Shown here: positions 8,906 through 17,128 of the stretch, in pieces | Numbering within the stretch: position 1 is the stretch's first letter | Layout: each line of letters starts with the position of its first letter | Assembly: GCA_900475325.1 (NCBI GenBank) | Contig: LS483371.1 | Location: forward strand, 3,038,001-3,102,000 | DNA from: Paucimonas lemoignei | GTDB lineage: Bacteria > Pseudomonadota > Gammaproteobacteria > Pseudomonadales > Pseudomonadaceae | Direction: 5' to 3' | DNA length: 64,000 nt | Notes under the pieces: generated by a model | The model's input: the letters and a program-made list of their open reading frames with translations, nothing else | What the model was told of the DNA's origin: nothing | Database searches by the model: none | Position numbers and translations under genes: made by a program

Positions 8906-10615
8906 ATGTTTGAAGTGACTGAGGCGTCCATTGCCGATCTGCGTGCTGCGCTGGAGTCGGGGCAAGTCACTGCGGTCGATCTGGTGCAGGCGTATCTGGC
9001 CCGAATGGACGCCTACGATGGCCTCAATACACCGACCGCTCTGAACGCTGTTGTGGTCCGCAACCCCGAGGCGCTCGCGGAGGCTCAGGCGTCTGATGAA
9101 CGTCGTGCGAAGGGCCAGTTGCTCGGCCCGCTTGATGGTATCCCCTACACCGCCAAGGACAGTTACCTGGTCAAAGGCCTCACGGCGGCATCCGGGAGCC
9201 CGGCGTTCGCCAGCCTCGTTGCCCAACGTGACGCGTTCACCATCGCCCGCCTCCGTGCATCCGGCGCCATCTGCCTGGGCAAGACCAACATGCCGCCCAT
9301 GGCCAACGGTGGCATGCAACGCGGAGTGTATGGCCGCGCCGAAAGCCCCTATAACGCTGATTACCTGACCGCACCCTTTGCATCGGGCTCGTCCAATGGC
9401 GCAGGCACAGCCACGGCGGCCAGCTTTGCCGCGTTCGGCATGGCTGAAGAAACCTGGTCAAGCGGTCGCGGCCCGGCCTCCAATAATGGGCTGTGTGCCT
9501 ACACGCCTTCGCGCGGTGTGATCTCGGTACGTGGCAACTGGCCGCTGACGCCGACTATGGATGTGGTGGTGCCTTACGCCAGAACCATGGCTGATCTGCT
9601 CGAAGTCCTGGACGTGATCGTGGCCCCGGACCCTGACACCCGCGGCGATCTCTGGCGCATGCAGCCGTGGGTGACGCTGCCCAGCGTCGAGTCGGTAAGG
9701 CCTGCGTCTTATGCCGAACTGGCTGCGTCGTCCGATGCGCTGGCGGGCAAGCGTCTGGGGGTGCCGCGCATGTTTATCAACGCTGATCCCGAGGCAGGCA
9801 CCGCTGAAAAGCCCGGTATCGGAGGCCCAACCGGCCAGCGCATCCACACCCGGGCCAGCGTCATGGCGCTATGGCAACAGGCACGCAGCGCGCTTGAAGC
9901 CGCCGGTGCCGAGGTCATTGAAGTGGATTTCCCACTGGTCTCCAATTGCGAGGGGGACCGTCCTGGGGCCCCTACCGTGTTTACGCGCGGGTTGGTGTCC
10001 CGGGATTTTATGCATCACGAGTTGTGGGACTTGTCGGCCTGGGCGTTCGATGACTTCCTGCGCGCCAACGGCGACCCAACGTTGAATCGTCTGGCAGACG
10101 TCGATGGACCGAAGATTTTCCCTCACGACCCCGGCACCCTGCCCAACCGCGAGGACGATCTGGCTGCCGGGATGGATGAATACGTACGCATGGCTGAGCG
10201 CGGCATCACCCCCTGGGACGAAATTCCAACCCTGCCCGACGGCTTGCGCGGGCTGGAAGAAACCCGGCGCATTGATCTGGAGGACTGGATGCAGGGCCTT
10301 GGTCTGGATGCCGTGCTGTTCCCTACCGTGGCGGATGTGGGCCCGGCGGACGCTGATATCAATCTGCAGTCCGCTGACATCGCCTGGAGCAATGGCGTGT
10401 GGGTTGCCAATGGCAACCTGGCGATCCGGCACCTGGGTGTGCCCACTGTCACGGTGCCCATGGGCGTGATGGCGGATATCGGCATGCCGGTCGGATTGAC
10501 GTTCGCCGGGCGTGGTTATGACGATTCCAACCTGCTGCGCCTGGCGTCTGCGTTTGAGTCCACCGGTGCCAAACGTATGGTCCCTCCCCGCACGCCGCCG
10601 CTCAGCCGCAGCTGA
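8906..10615 (+). CDS. Amidase signature family hydrolase
   Basis: Amidase of 569 residues. The catalytic triad can be placed: Lys84 in YTAKDSYLVKG, the cis-Ser in GSSNGAG (about 163) and the nucleophile Ser in WSSGRGPAS (about 186). The motif departs from the common form: GSSGG is GSSNG, and the usual GTDxGGSxR is AEETWSSGR. This suggests a divergent subfamily with unusual specificity rather than GatA. It hydrolyses an amide or ester of unknown identity. It stands alone between an exporter and a small acidic protein. Confidence 0.85.
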   Translation: MFEVTEASIADLRAALESGQVTAVDLVQAYLARMDAYDGLNTPTALNAVVVRNPEALAEAQASDERRAKGQLLGPLDGIPYTAKDSYLVKGLTAASGSPAFASLVAQRDAFTIARLRASGAICLGKTNMPPMANGGMQRGVYGRAESPYNADYLTAPFASGSSNGAGTATAASFAAFGMAEETWSSGRGPASNNGLCAYTPSRGVISVRGNWPLTPTMDVVVPYARTMADLLEVLDVIVAPDPDTRGDLWRMQPWVTLPSVESVRPASYAELAASSDALAGKRLGVPRMFINADPEAGTAEKPGIGGPTGQRIHTRASVMALWQQARSALEAAGAEVIEVDFPLVSNCEGDRPGAPTVFTRGLVSRDFMHHELWDLSAWAFDDFLRANGDPTLNRLADVDGPKIFPHDPGTLPNREDDLAAGMDEYVRMAERGITPWDEIPTLPDGLRGLEETRRIDLEDWMQGLGLDAVLFPTVADVGPADADINLQSADIAWSNGVWVANGNLAIRHLGVPTVTVPMGVMADIGMPVGLTFAGRGYDDSNLLRLASAFESTGAKRMVPPRTPPLSRS

Positions 10616-10752
10616 CACCTGCATGGATACAGCCGGGCAGGAATCCGGCCGCTGCACGAGCCGAGCGACCGATAGTCGCCTGGCTCGAACCCTGGTGCAT
10701 GGGTTACTTCCAACCTGTATGCCCTGCATCTCGCCGGGCAAAGGAGATTGCC

Positions 10753-10986
10753 ATGCAAACCAGCACTGAGCTTCAAGGGGGTATGGATCCACTGCCAACA
10801 TCGGACGATCCGTTAAGTCCGGGGCGCACTGATATCAATCCAAGTGATCAGCCAGGGGTTGATGAACTGCCTGATAACGAGGGGGCAATACCCCTGGACC
10901 CCGATGACGACACACCCATCGAGGAGGAAATGGACGACATTGATCCTGCCAATGCGGAGTTCGACGATCAGCCCAATCCGCGTTAA
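10753..10986 (+). CDS. Small acidic hypothetical protein
   Basis: 77 residues, very rich in Asp, Glu and Pro with almost no hydrophobic core (for example PDDDTPIEEEMDDIDPAN), so probably disordered. AAGGAG six bases before the ATG supports translation. No family is recognised. Its style resembles the small hydrophilic protein at 31279-31449; such proteins are often stress-induced in Pseudomonas, but that is inference. Confidence 0.7.
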   Translation: MQTSTELQGGMDPLPTSDDPLSPGRTDINPSDQPGVDELPDNEGAIPLDPDDDTPIEEEMDDIDPANAEFDDQPNPR

Positions 10987-11043
10987 CGGTCGCCATGATC
11001 TGCACGCTCCACCCGCGGCTCCGAAGGACCGGGGCCACTCACC

Positions 11044-11952
11044 TCAGGCTGTTTCGACGCTTTGCACCTGTGGCTGCACCACGCCCCGCTCCTCCAGCAT
11101 GCGCACAAAGCTGTTGAGGCTTTGGGACACCGTGCCTTTGCGCCACACCAACCAGGTGCGCAGATAGCGGAACGATTCGGTCAATGGCCAGACGCTCACC
11201 GTCGAACAGCCCGGCATGCTTTCAAGCATGCTGCGCGGCATCAGCGCCAACCCGGCACCGGCGCTGACACAGGCGAGCATGCCGTGATAAGACTCCATTT
11301 CGAAAATCTTGCCAGGTACTGCAGCATCGGCAGCAAACCAGCTCTCGAAGTGATGGCGATACGAGCAGTTGGCGCGAAAGGCATAGATGCTGGCGCCATT
11401 CACATCCCCCGCGCTGGCGATAGGGCCATGGTTGAGGGGCGCGATGATCACCATCTCCTCCTCGAACGCCGCCACGCCCTCAAGGGCCGGATGCAGGACA
11501 GGGCCATCGACAAACGCCGCTACCAGTCGTCCCGCCAGTACGGCGTCGATCATGGTCCCTGATGGGCCAGTAGACAGATCCAGTTCGACCTTGGCGTATT
11601 GCTGGTTATAAGCGGCCAAGAGCGCCGGGATGCGCACGGCGGCGGTACTTTCCAGGGAGCCCAGCGCGAAAGCACCCTGAGGTTCTTCACCCGCCACCGT
11701 CGCGCGGGCTTCGGCCACCAGGTCAAGAATGCGCCTGGCGTACTCCAGAAAACTCCAGCCCGCCGGAGACAGGCGCAGGCGGCTTTTTTCCCGGATGAAC
11801 AGATCCACGCCCAGGTCCTGCTCCAGTTGCTTGATGCGCGTGGTGAGGTTTGAAGGCACGCGGTGGATCAACACCGCTGCAGCACTGATGCTGCCCTGCT
11901 CCGCCACTGCCTTGAACATTTCCAGCTGAACCAGATCCACGTCATTCTCCAT
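11044..11952 (-). CDS. LysR family transcriptional regulator
   Basis: 302 residues with the N-terminal winged helix ([20 protein letters not shown], then [19 protein letters not shown]) and a substrate-binding domain typical of LysR proteins. It is divergent from the aldehyde dehydrogenase at 12041 with 88 bases between them, so it most likely controls that gene and itself. The shared promoter region contains an A/T-rich dyad. The inducer is unknown, perhaps a semialdehyde or its precursor. Confidence 0.9.
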   Translation of the reverse strand: MENDVDLVQLEMFKAVAEQGSISAAAVLIHRVPSNLTTRIKQLEQDLGVDLFIREKSRLRLSPAGWSFLEYARRILDLVAEARATVAGEEPQGAFALGSLESTAAVRIPALLAAYNQQYAKVELDLSTGPSGTMIDAVLAGRLVAAFVDGPVLHPALEGVAAFEEEMVIIAPLNHGPIASAGDVNGASIYAFRANCSYRHHFESWFAADAAVPGKIFEMESYHGMLACVSAGAGLALMPRSMLESMPGCSTVSVWPLTESFRYLRTWLVWRKGTVSQSLNSFVRMLEERGVVQPQVQSVETA

Positions 11953-11971
11953 TCGTGAAGGAACGGCTCAG

Positions 11972-11998
11972 TATTATTCAGTTTTCATAAAAATAATA
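11972..11998. promoter_or_regulatory. A/T-rich dyad, candidate LysR operator
   Basis: TATTATT and AATAATA form seven-base inverted arms separated by 13 bases in the 88-base region between the LysR gene and the aldehyde dehydrogenase. Symmetry and position fit a LysR-type box. Confidence 0.4.
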
Positions 11999-12040
11999 TC
12001 GCCGTAGTCTGGGCCCCTATCTCTTCAACAGGACGGCCCA

Positions 12041-13432
12041 ATGAGCCAGATTTCCGATAAGACCCACGCACTTTCTATCAACCCGGCGACCGGCGAGCAG
12101 ATTGGCCACTACGCGTTTGAGTCAGCAGCGCAACTGGACGATGCCCTGGACCGCGCGGCCAGGGGGTTCGCCCAGTGGCGCAACACCTCTCTCAAGGTTC
12201 GATCTGAAGCCATGGTCGCCCTGGCGCGTGCCTTGCGCGACAACAGCGAAACCATGGCGAACATGATCACCCAGGAAATGGGCAAGCCCATTAGCCAGGC
12301 CCGAGGCGAGATCGAGAAATGCGCGCAGCTGTGCGAGTGGTACGCCGAGCAGGGTCCGGCGATGCTGGCCGCTGAGCCAACGCTGGTACCCGACGGCAAA
12401 GCCCACATCGAATACCGCCCGCTGGGTTCGATCCTGGCGGTCATGCCCTGGAACTTCCCAGTCTGGCAGGTCGTTCGCGGCGCAGTCCCGGCATTGCTCG
12501 CGGGCAATACCTACGTGCTCAAACACGCGCCGAACGTGATGGGCAGTGCTTACCTGCTGCGCGATGCGTTCAAGCGTGCCGGGTTTGCCGAAGGCGTCTT
12601 CGAGGTGATCAACGTCACGCCCGAGGGCGTTTCCACAGCCATTGCCGACCCTCGCATTGCGGCGGTGACGCTGACGGGCAGTGTCCGGGCTGGCACTGCA
12701 ATTGGTGCGCAGGCCGGTGCGGCGTTGAAGAAGTGCGTGCTGGAACTGGGTGGATCAGACCCCTTTATCGTGCTCAACGACGCCGACCTGGATGAGGCCG
12801 TAAAGGCCGCCGTGATCGGTCGCTATCAAAACAGCGGCCAGGTTTGCGCAGCGGCCAAGCGCCTGATCATCGAACAGGACGTCGTCGAGGCGTTTACCCG
12901 CAAGTTCGTCGAGGCGACTCGCAAGCTGGTCATCGGTGACCCCCAGGCCTCGGACACCTACATCGGCCCCATGGCGCGCTTCGACCTGCGCGATGAACTG
13001 GATGACCAGGTGCAAGCCACGCTGCGCGAAGGCGCGACCTTGCTGCTCGGCGGTGGCAAGGCACAAGGGGATGGTAACTATTACCAGCCGACGGTCCTCG
13101 CCGATGTCACCGACCAGATGACCTCATTCCGGCAGGAGCTGTTTGGCCCGGTGGCCTCAATCATCACCGCTCGCGATGCAGAGCATGCACTGCAACTGGC
13201 CAACGACAGCGACTTCGGCCTGACCGCAACGATCTACACCGCAGATATCGAGCTGGCACGAAGCCTGGCCGGGCGACTGGACACTGGCGGAGTGTTCATC
13301 AACGGCTACAGCGCCAGCGACCCGAGGGTTGCCTTTGGAGGTGTGAAGAAAAGCGGTTTTGGCCGCGAGTTATCGCATTTCGGTGTACGCGAGTTCTGCA
13401 ACGCACAGACCGTCTGGCTGGATCGAAACTGA
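12041..13432 (+). CDS. NAD(P)-dependent aldehyde dehydrogenase, succinate-semialdehyde dehydrogenase (Sad) type
   Basis: 463-residue aldehyde dehydrogenase that oxidises an aldehyde to the acid. Glu235 in LELGGSD and Cys269 in GQVCAAAKR are the catalytic pair, and MPWNFP is the cofactor-site motif. Overall length and the N-terminal NPATGE resemble E. coli Sad/YneI succinate-semialdehyde dehydrogenase, which is the best guess for the substrate. AGGA precedes the start. It is divergent from its probable LysR regulator and followed by a REP cluster. Confidence 0.85.
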   Translation: MSQISDKTHALSINPATGEQIGHYAFESAAQLDDALDRAARGFAQWRNTSLKVRSEAMVALARALRDNSETMANMITQEMGKPISQARGEIEKCAQLCEWYAEQGPAMLAAEPTLVPDGKAHIEYRPLGSILAVMPWNFPVWQVVRGAVPALLAGNTYVLKHAPNVMGSAYLLRDAFKRAGFAEGVFEVINVTPEGVSTAIADPRIAAVTLTGSVRAGTAIGAQAGAALKKCVLELGGSDPFIVLNDADLDEAVKAAVIGRYQNSGQVCAAAKRLIIEQDVVEAFTRKFVEATRKLVIGDPQASDTYIGPMARFDLRDELDDQVQATLREGATLLLGGGKAQGDGNYYQPTVLADVTDQMTSFRQELFGPVASIITARDAEHALQLANDSDFGLTATIYTADIELARSLAGRLDTGGVFINGYSASDPRVAFGGVKKSGFGRELSHFGVREFCNAQTVWLDRN

Positions 13433-13451
13433 GCTACGCTTTGGGCCAATC

Positions 13452-13546
13452 GCGCGTAGGCGCTTTAGCCGCGATGACGGTATTTCGGACGTAAGCTATT
13501 GAGTGCCCGTCCCACCCTCTCGCGGCTGAAGCCGCTCCTGCGAGGG
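13452..13546. repeat. REP inverted pair
   Basis: Two inverted palindromes of the GGCTTTAGCCGCGA type (left) and TCGCGGCTGAAGCCGCTCC type (right) around about 45 bases, in the gap after the aldehyde dehydrogenase gene. Confidence 0.75.
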
Positions 13547-13645
13547 ATTTGAACGTCGGGGGATGCTCGACGATGGGTACGCCCATCGTCGCAGGAGATC
13601 CCCCGTCGTCCAGCCGCCGCGCTGACGCGCAGCAAACACAGATCC

Positions 13646-13735
13646 GTGGGACCGGCTTTAGCCGGGAAGGCGGCAGCTTTGCCATTGCAGATGTATTGAA
13701 TGTACCGGCGTCTTCCCGGCTGAAGCCGGTCCAAC
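13646..13735. repeat. REP inverted pair
   Basis: GTGGGACCGGCTTTAGCCGG faces its near-inverse TTCCCGGCTGAAGCCGGTCC about 30 bases on. Same class as the pairs at 51249-51337 and 61537-61626. Confidence 0.8.
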
Positions 13736-13777
13736 GGAAAAGCATTCCATTCAGATAGCTAGTTCATGTTTGATGAG

Positions 13778-13798
13778 AGTGGCTTTAGCCGCGAGGGG
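13778..13798. repeat. Half REP remnant that includes the next gene's ribosome site
   Basis: AGTGGCTTTAGCCGCGAGGG is a single REP palindrome. Its 3' edge (GAGGGG, 13793-13798) is the only ribosome-binding sequence in front of the transporter start at 13808. Confidence 0.6.
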
Positions 13799-13807
13799 AT
13801 CTGAAGC

Positions 13808-15115
13808 TTGCTGAATAACCAACACCCGCTGATCCACCGCGTCGCCAGGGCCATCAACGCCCAGGGCGGCGAACTGTATCCGGCGCTGGCGGGTTTCGGG
13901 CTGTTCTTCTGCCTGTTCTGCGGTTATTTCATGCTACGGCCCATTCGCGAAGCCATGGGCATTCAAGCCGGTGTCGAGCATTTGCAGTGGCTGTTCACGG
14001 CGACCTTTGTCGTGATGTTGGTCGCGGTGCCCTTGCTGGGCTGGTTGAATTCCAGAGTGCCCCGGGTGCAATTTCTGAACTGGGTCTTCGGTTTTTTCAG
14101 CCTCAACCTGCTGCTGTTCGCGCTGACATTCGCACTGGCTGACGACAGCGTCTGGCTGGCAAGAACCTTTTACGTGTGGATCTCGGTCTACAACCTCTAT
14201 GTCGTGTCTGTCGCCTGGAGCCTGATGGCCGATGTCTTCGACGGTGCCCAGGCGCGACGCCTGTTTGCGTTCATTGCCGCAGGTGCCAGCGTCGGCGGAC
14301 TGGTCGGCCCCTTGATCAGCGCCCTGACCATCAGCCTGATCGGGCCGGCCGGCCTGACCTTGATCAGCGCAGCGCTGTTGCTGGTGGCGCTTAGCCTGAA
14401 ACGCTATCTGATGCGCTGGCGCGACGACGGCGGTGCGGGCCGACCAGGCGCCGTGCCTACCGAAAGCCCCCGCCGACCGGTCCCGGGCAATCCGTTCAGC
14501 GGCATGACCCGGGTGCTGCGCTCGCCCTACCTGTTGGCCGTCTGCCTGTTTGTTCTGCTGTTGGCCACGGCCAGCACCTTTCTGTATTTCGAGCAGGCGC
14601 GGTTGGTGGAGCAACACTTCCCCTCCCGTGAAGAACAGGTGCGTGTGTTCGGCTTGCTGGATTTTGCCGTGCAGGCTGGCGCACTGGCCTGCCAGGTGTT
14701 CATCACCGGGCGTATTGCCCAACGCTTCGGCGTGGGAATTTTACTCGCGGCGGTCCCGGCCCTGGTGTGCGTGGGTTTCATTGGCCTGGCCCTGGCGCCG
14801 AGTTTTGCCATGCTCGCCGGGCTGATGATCGTGCGACGAATCGGCGAATATGCATTCATCCGCCCCGGCCGGGAAATGCTCTTTGCCCCGCTGGACGCAG
14901 AGACCAAGTACAAGGCCAAGAACTTCATCGATACCGTGGTCTATCGCGGCGGTGACGCTATCAGCGGTTGGGCAAAAAGCCTGCTGGACGCCTTGGGGCA
15001 AGGCATCGTGGCGGCGGCTGTGGTCGGTGCCCTGTGCGCCGCGCTCTGGACCCTGACCGGCTGGTACCTGGGGCGACGGGCCGACAGCGCGGCTGTCAGG
15101 CCCACCGGTACCTGA
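13808..15115 (+). CDS. MFS-type transporter, distantly like NTP/NDP exchange carriers
   Basis: Polytopic membrane protein of 435 residues with about 12 hydrophobic segments. Features such as YFMLRPIREAMGIQ near residue 40 and WSLMADVFDGAQARRLFAFI near 140 resemble proteins annotated as NTP/NDP exchange or MFS transporters in proteobacteria; the cargo is unknown. There is no ATG at the 5' end: an in-frame TGA lies two codons before the TTG at 13808, so translation must begin at this TTG or the next CTG. The ribosome site GAGGGG belongs to a REP remnant, so expression may have been rewired by REP insertion. Confidence 0.75.
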   Translation: MLNNQHPLIHRVARAINAQGGELYPALAGFGLFFCLFCGYFMLRPIREAMGIQAGVEHLQWLFTATFVVMLVAVPLLGWLNSRVPRVQFLNWVFGFFSLNLLLFALTFALADDSVWLARTFYVWISVYNLYVVSVAWSLMADVFDGAQARRLFAFIAAGASVGGLVGPLISALTISLIGPAGLTLISAALLLVALSLKRYLMRWRDDGGAGRPGAVPTESPRRPVPGNPFSGMTRVLRSPYLLAVCLFVLLLATASTFLYFEQARLVEQHFPSREEQVRVFGLLDFAVQAGALACQVFITGRIAQRFGVGILLAAVPALVCVGFIGLALAPSFAMLAGLMIVRRIGEYAFIRPGREMLFAPLDAETKYKAKNFIDTVVYRGGDAISGWAKSLLDALGQGIVAAAVVGALCAALWTLTGWYLGRRADSAAVRPTGT

Positions 15116-15541
15116 TCAGGCCAGTTCGAACAGCACGTCCTGAGCGCCTTCCCACAAGGTTTTCACGCCCAGCGCCCGCAGGTTTTCCTTGCCCTGGACA
15201 ATGGTCAGGAAGTGATTACCCGCCAACTGGCCCATCTTCGCGGCAAAGCAGCATGAGCCGTAGGCAATCAGGATTTCGGTTTCGCTGTAGGGCCCCGGAT
15301 AGAACAGGATGTCCCCGACCGAGGGGTGGCTGGTGTGGTTTTCGAATCCGATGGGTTGGTCGCCGAGCAGCAATTGATACTCGCCCAATGGTACCCAGCA
15401 GCCCTCGCCGCTCCAGCGCACATGGATCAGCTTCTGCCGATAAGGCAGCAAGTGAACGAATGCCGCCACGGTGTGTGGCGCGTCTGGGTTGGTCTCGGCC
15501 AGAAACTCGTAGCCGCCGGCGGTGATTTTGATCATGGTCAT
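15116..15541 (-). CDS. DUF3830 family protein
   Basis: About 141 residues with the look of the cyclophilin-like DUF3830 family: a short N-terminal strand (MIKITAGGYEF), VAAFVHLLPY, and the GDILFYPGPYSETEILIAYG block. Function is unknown in the family, though members often sit beside catabolic genes. The ATG at 15541 was chosen because GGGAGAG lies about ten bases upstream; ATG 15535 is an alternative. It is convergent with the transporter at 13808 and co-oriented with the histidine kinase upstream. Confidence 0.75.
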   Translation of the reverse strand: MTMIKITAGGYEFLAETNPDAPHTVAAFVHLLPYRQKLIHVRWSGEGCWVPLGEYQLLLGDQPIGFENHTSHPSVGDILFYPGPYSETEILIAYGSCCFAAKMGQLAGNHFLTIVQGKENLRALGVKTLWEGAQDVLFELA

Positions 15542-15565
15542 GTGCAACAACTCTCCCTGGATGAA

Positions 15566-16885
15566 TCAAGACGCTTCGGACTGAAACCTGACCTTTGCCG
15601 GTTGCGCAGGCTCGGGCACCAAAAGGCACACTTCAAAGCAGCAGCCGGTGGGCACGCGGCTTTCCAGGGTGACCGTCCAGCCCTGATGAGTGCAGATGCG
15701 CTGCACCAGTGACAACCCAAGCCCCAGGCCCTCGCCGCGTTGCTCGTCACCGCGCACAAAAGGCTGGAACATCGCCTGCTGTTTTTCCAGCGGGATGCCG
15801 ATGCCACTGTCAGAGACCGTGAAACTGCTACCACTGAGGCTCAGGCAGATAAAACCCGAGTCGGTGTAGTGCCAGGCATTACGCAACAGGTTGCCCATCA
15901 CCGACTGCAGCAACGTGGCGTTATGCAGATGGGGGGACTCGTCGCCGCGCTCGTAGCGCAAAGTCAGGCCTTTTTCTTCAATGGGTTTGCGCCAGGTATC
16001 AATCAATTCGTCCGCAACTGCGGTCAGGGTCGAGCGCGGCCCGCGGCCACCCCCTTCACTCTCGATACGCGCCAGCAGCAGGAAGGTCTCGACCAACTGG
16101 CGCATGCCCTCGCTGGCCCGGGCGATGCGCACCACCTGATTGTGCGAACGCGTATCGATGTTGGGGTTTTCCAGCAGCAGTTCGCAGGAGCTGGCCAACA
16201 CCATCAACGGGGTGCGCAGTTCGTGGCTGACGTCGCTGGTAAACATTTTTTCGCGTTTGAGCGCGGCGCGCAGGCGACCCAGTGTGGCGTCGAATGACAC
16301 CGCCAGCTCACCGACTTCATCGTGTGCGTAACCGGGCGCCAGGGCTGGCGCGACCTCCATGATCTGATCGTGATGCCTGACCTGTCCCGCCAGCTTGACC
16401 ACTGGCGCCATGACTCGCTGCGCCAGCAAACGCCCCAGCAGCAAAGCCAGCAACACACTGAGCACAAAGCCCACCAGCACGATGCCAAACAGAATACGTT
16501 CGCGCTGCAGCGTGGCAGAACGGTCACGCAGCAGCACATATTGCCGGCCATCCACCACGTCAACCACGGCGTAGTAACTGACCTGATCCTTGACCAGTTG
16601 GTGAAAGCCGGGCGGGAGATCCTTGAGGTCGTCGGGCATCTGCAGAATGCCGGTCGTGCCCTGGACGTAGAACAGCGAGTCCTTTTCCGGACGATGGCTC
16701 CAGTTGCTGACGTCGTCCATCAGCAGCAAGCGATGAAGATCGCCGCCCATGGACAGCGTGGTGAGCTTCTTGCCCACTAAATGGACTGTCATCACGATGC
16801 CCGCGGCAAAGATCAGCGCAACCAGAGTACTCATCAGCGTGAAGACGATGACAATGCGCTGTTTGAGGCTGTGTTTGATATCCAT
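15566..16885 (-). CDS. Orphan sensor histidine kinase
   Basis: Membrane sensor kinase of 439 residues. The segments are TM1 (about 11-37), a periplasmic domain of about 90 residues, TM2 (131-152), HAMP (155-208), and an H-box with His221 in SHELRTP. The ATPase motifs follow: NLLRNA (N box), DSGIGI (G1) and GEGLGLGLS (G2). All catalytic motifs are intact. No response regulator gene is adjacent on either side, which is unusual for this architecture, so its partner must be encoded elsewhere. The signal sensed is unknown. A GGAAAG ribosome site precedes the start. Confidence 0.9.
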   Translation of the reverse strand: MDIKHSLKQRIVIVFTLMSTLVALIFAAGIVMTVHLVGKKLTTLSMGGDLHRLLLMDDVSNWSHRPEKDSLFYVQGTTGILQMPDDLKDLPPGFHQLVKDQVSYYAVVDVVDGRQYVLLRDRSATLQRERILFGIVLVGFVLSVLLALLLGRLLAQRVMAPVVKLAGQVRHHDQIMEVAPALAPGYAHDEVGELAVSFDATLGRLRAALKREKMFTSDVSHELRTPLMVLASSCELLLENPNIDTRSHNQVVRIARASEGMRQLVETFLLLARIESEGGGRGPRSTLTAVADELIDTWRKPIEEKGLTLRYERGDESPHLHNATLLQSVMGNLLRNAWHYTDSGFICLSLSGSSFTVSDSGIGIPLEKQQAMFQPFVRGDEQRGEGLGLGLSLVQRICTHQGWTVTLESRVPTGCCFEVCLLVPEPAQPAKVRFQSEAS

Positions 16886-17030
16886 GCACTTTCCGAAGAC
16901 GGGACGACAATTGCGCGAAGCAAGAAAGGCCAGTATCAGGCCAGAGATGTCGTTATTTCGTCAACGGATGATGCACGGCGGTGTTGAGGGTCTGTAGGAA
17001 ACCAGAATACGTGCGGTTAGAGGTGCCCCT

Positions 17031-17123
17031 GTGGGAGCGAGCTTGCTCGCGAAGACGTCGTCACAGCCAATGCATTTACCGACGGCTGAAACACTGCCCT
17101 CTCAAGCAAACCCGCTTCCACAG
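17031..17123. repeat. REP inverted pair (GCGAGCTTGCTCGCG class)
   Basis: GTGGGAGCGAGCTTGCTCGC faces a degenerate inverted copy ending CCCGCTTCCACAG, in the gap between the trehalose synthase stop and the kinase start. Confidence 0.7.
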
Positions 17124-17128
17124 TTGGC

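Noticed and set aside
13434..13745. Open frames on the minus strand between the aldehyde dehydrogenase and the transporter
   Set aside because: They consist of REP palindromes; the apparent protein is translated repeat sequence.
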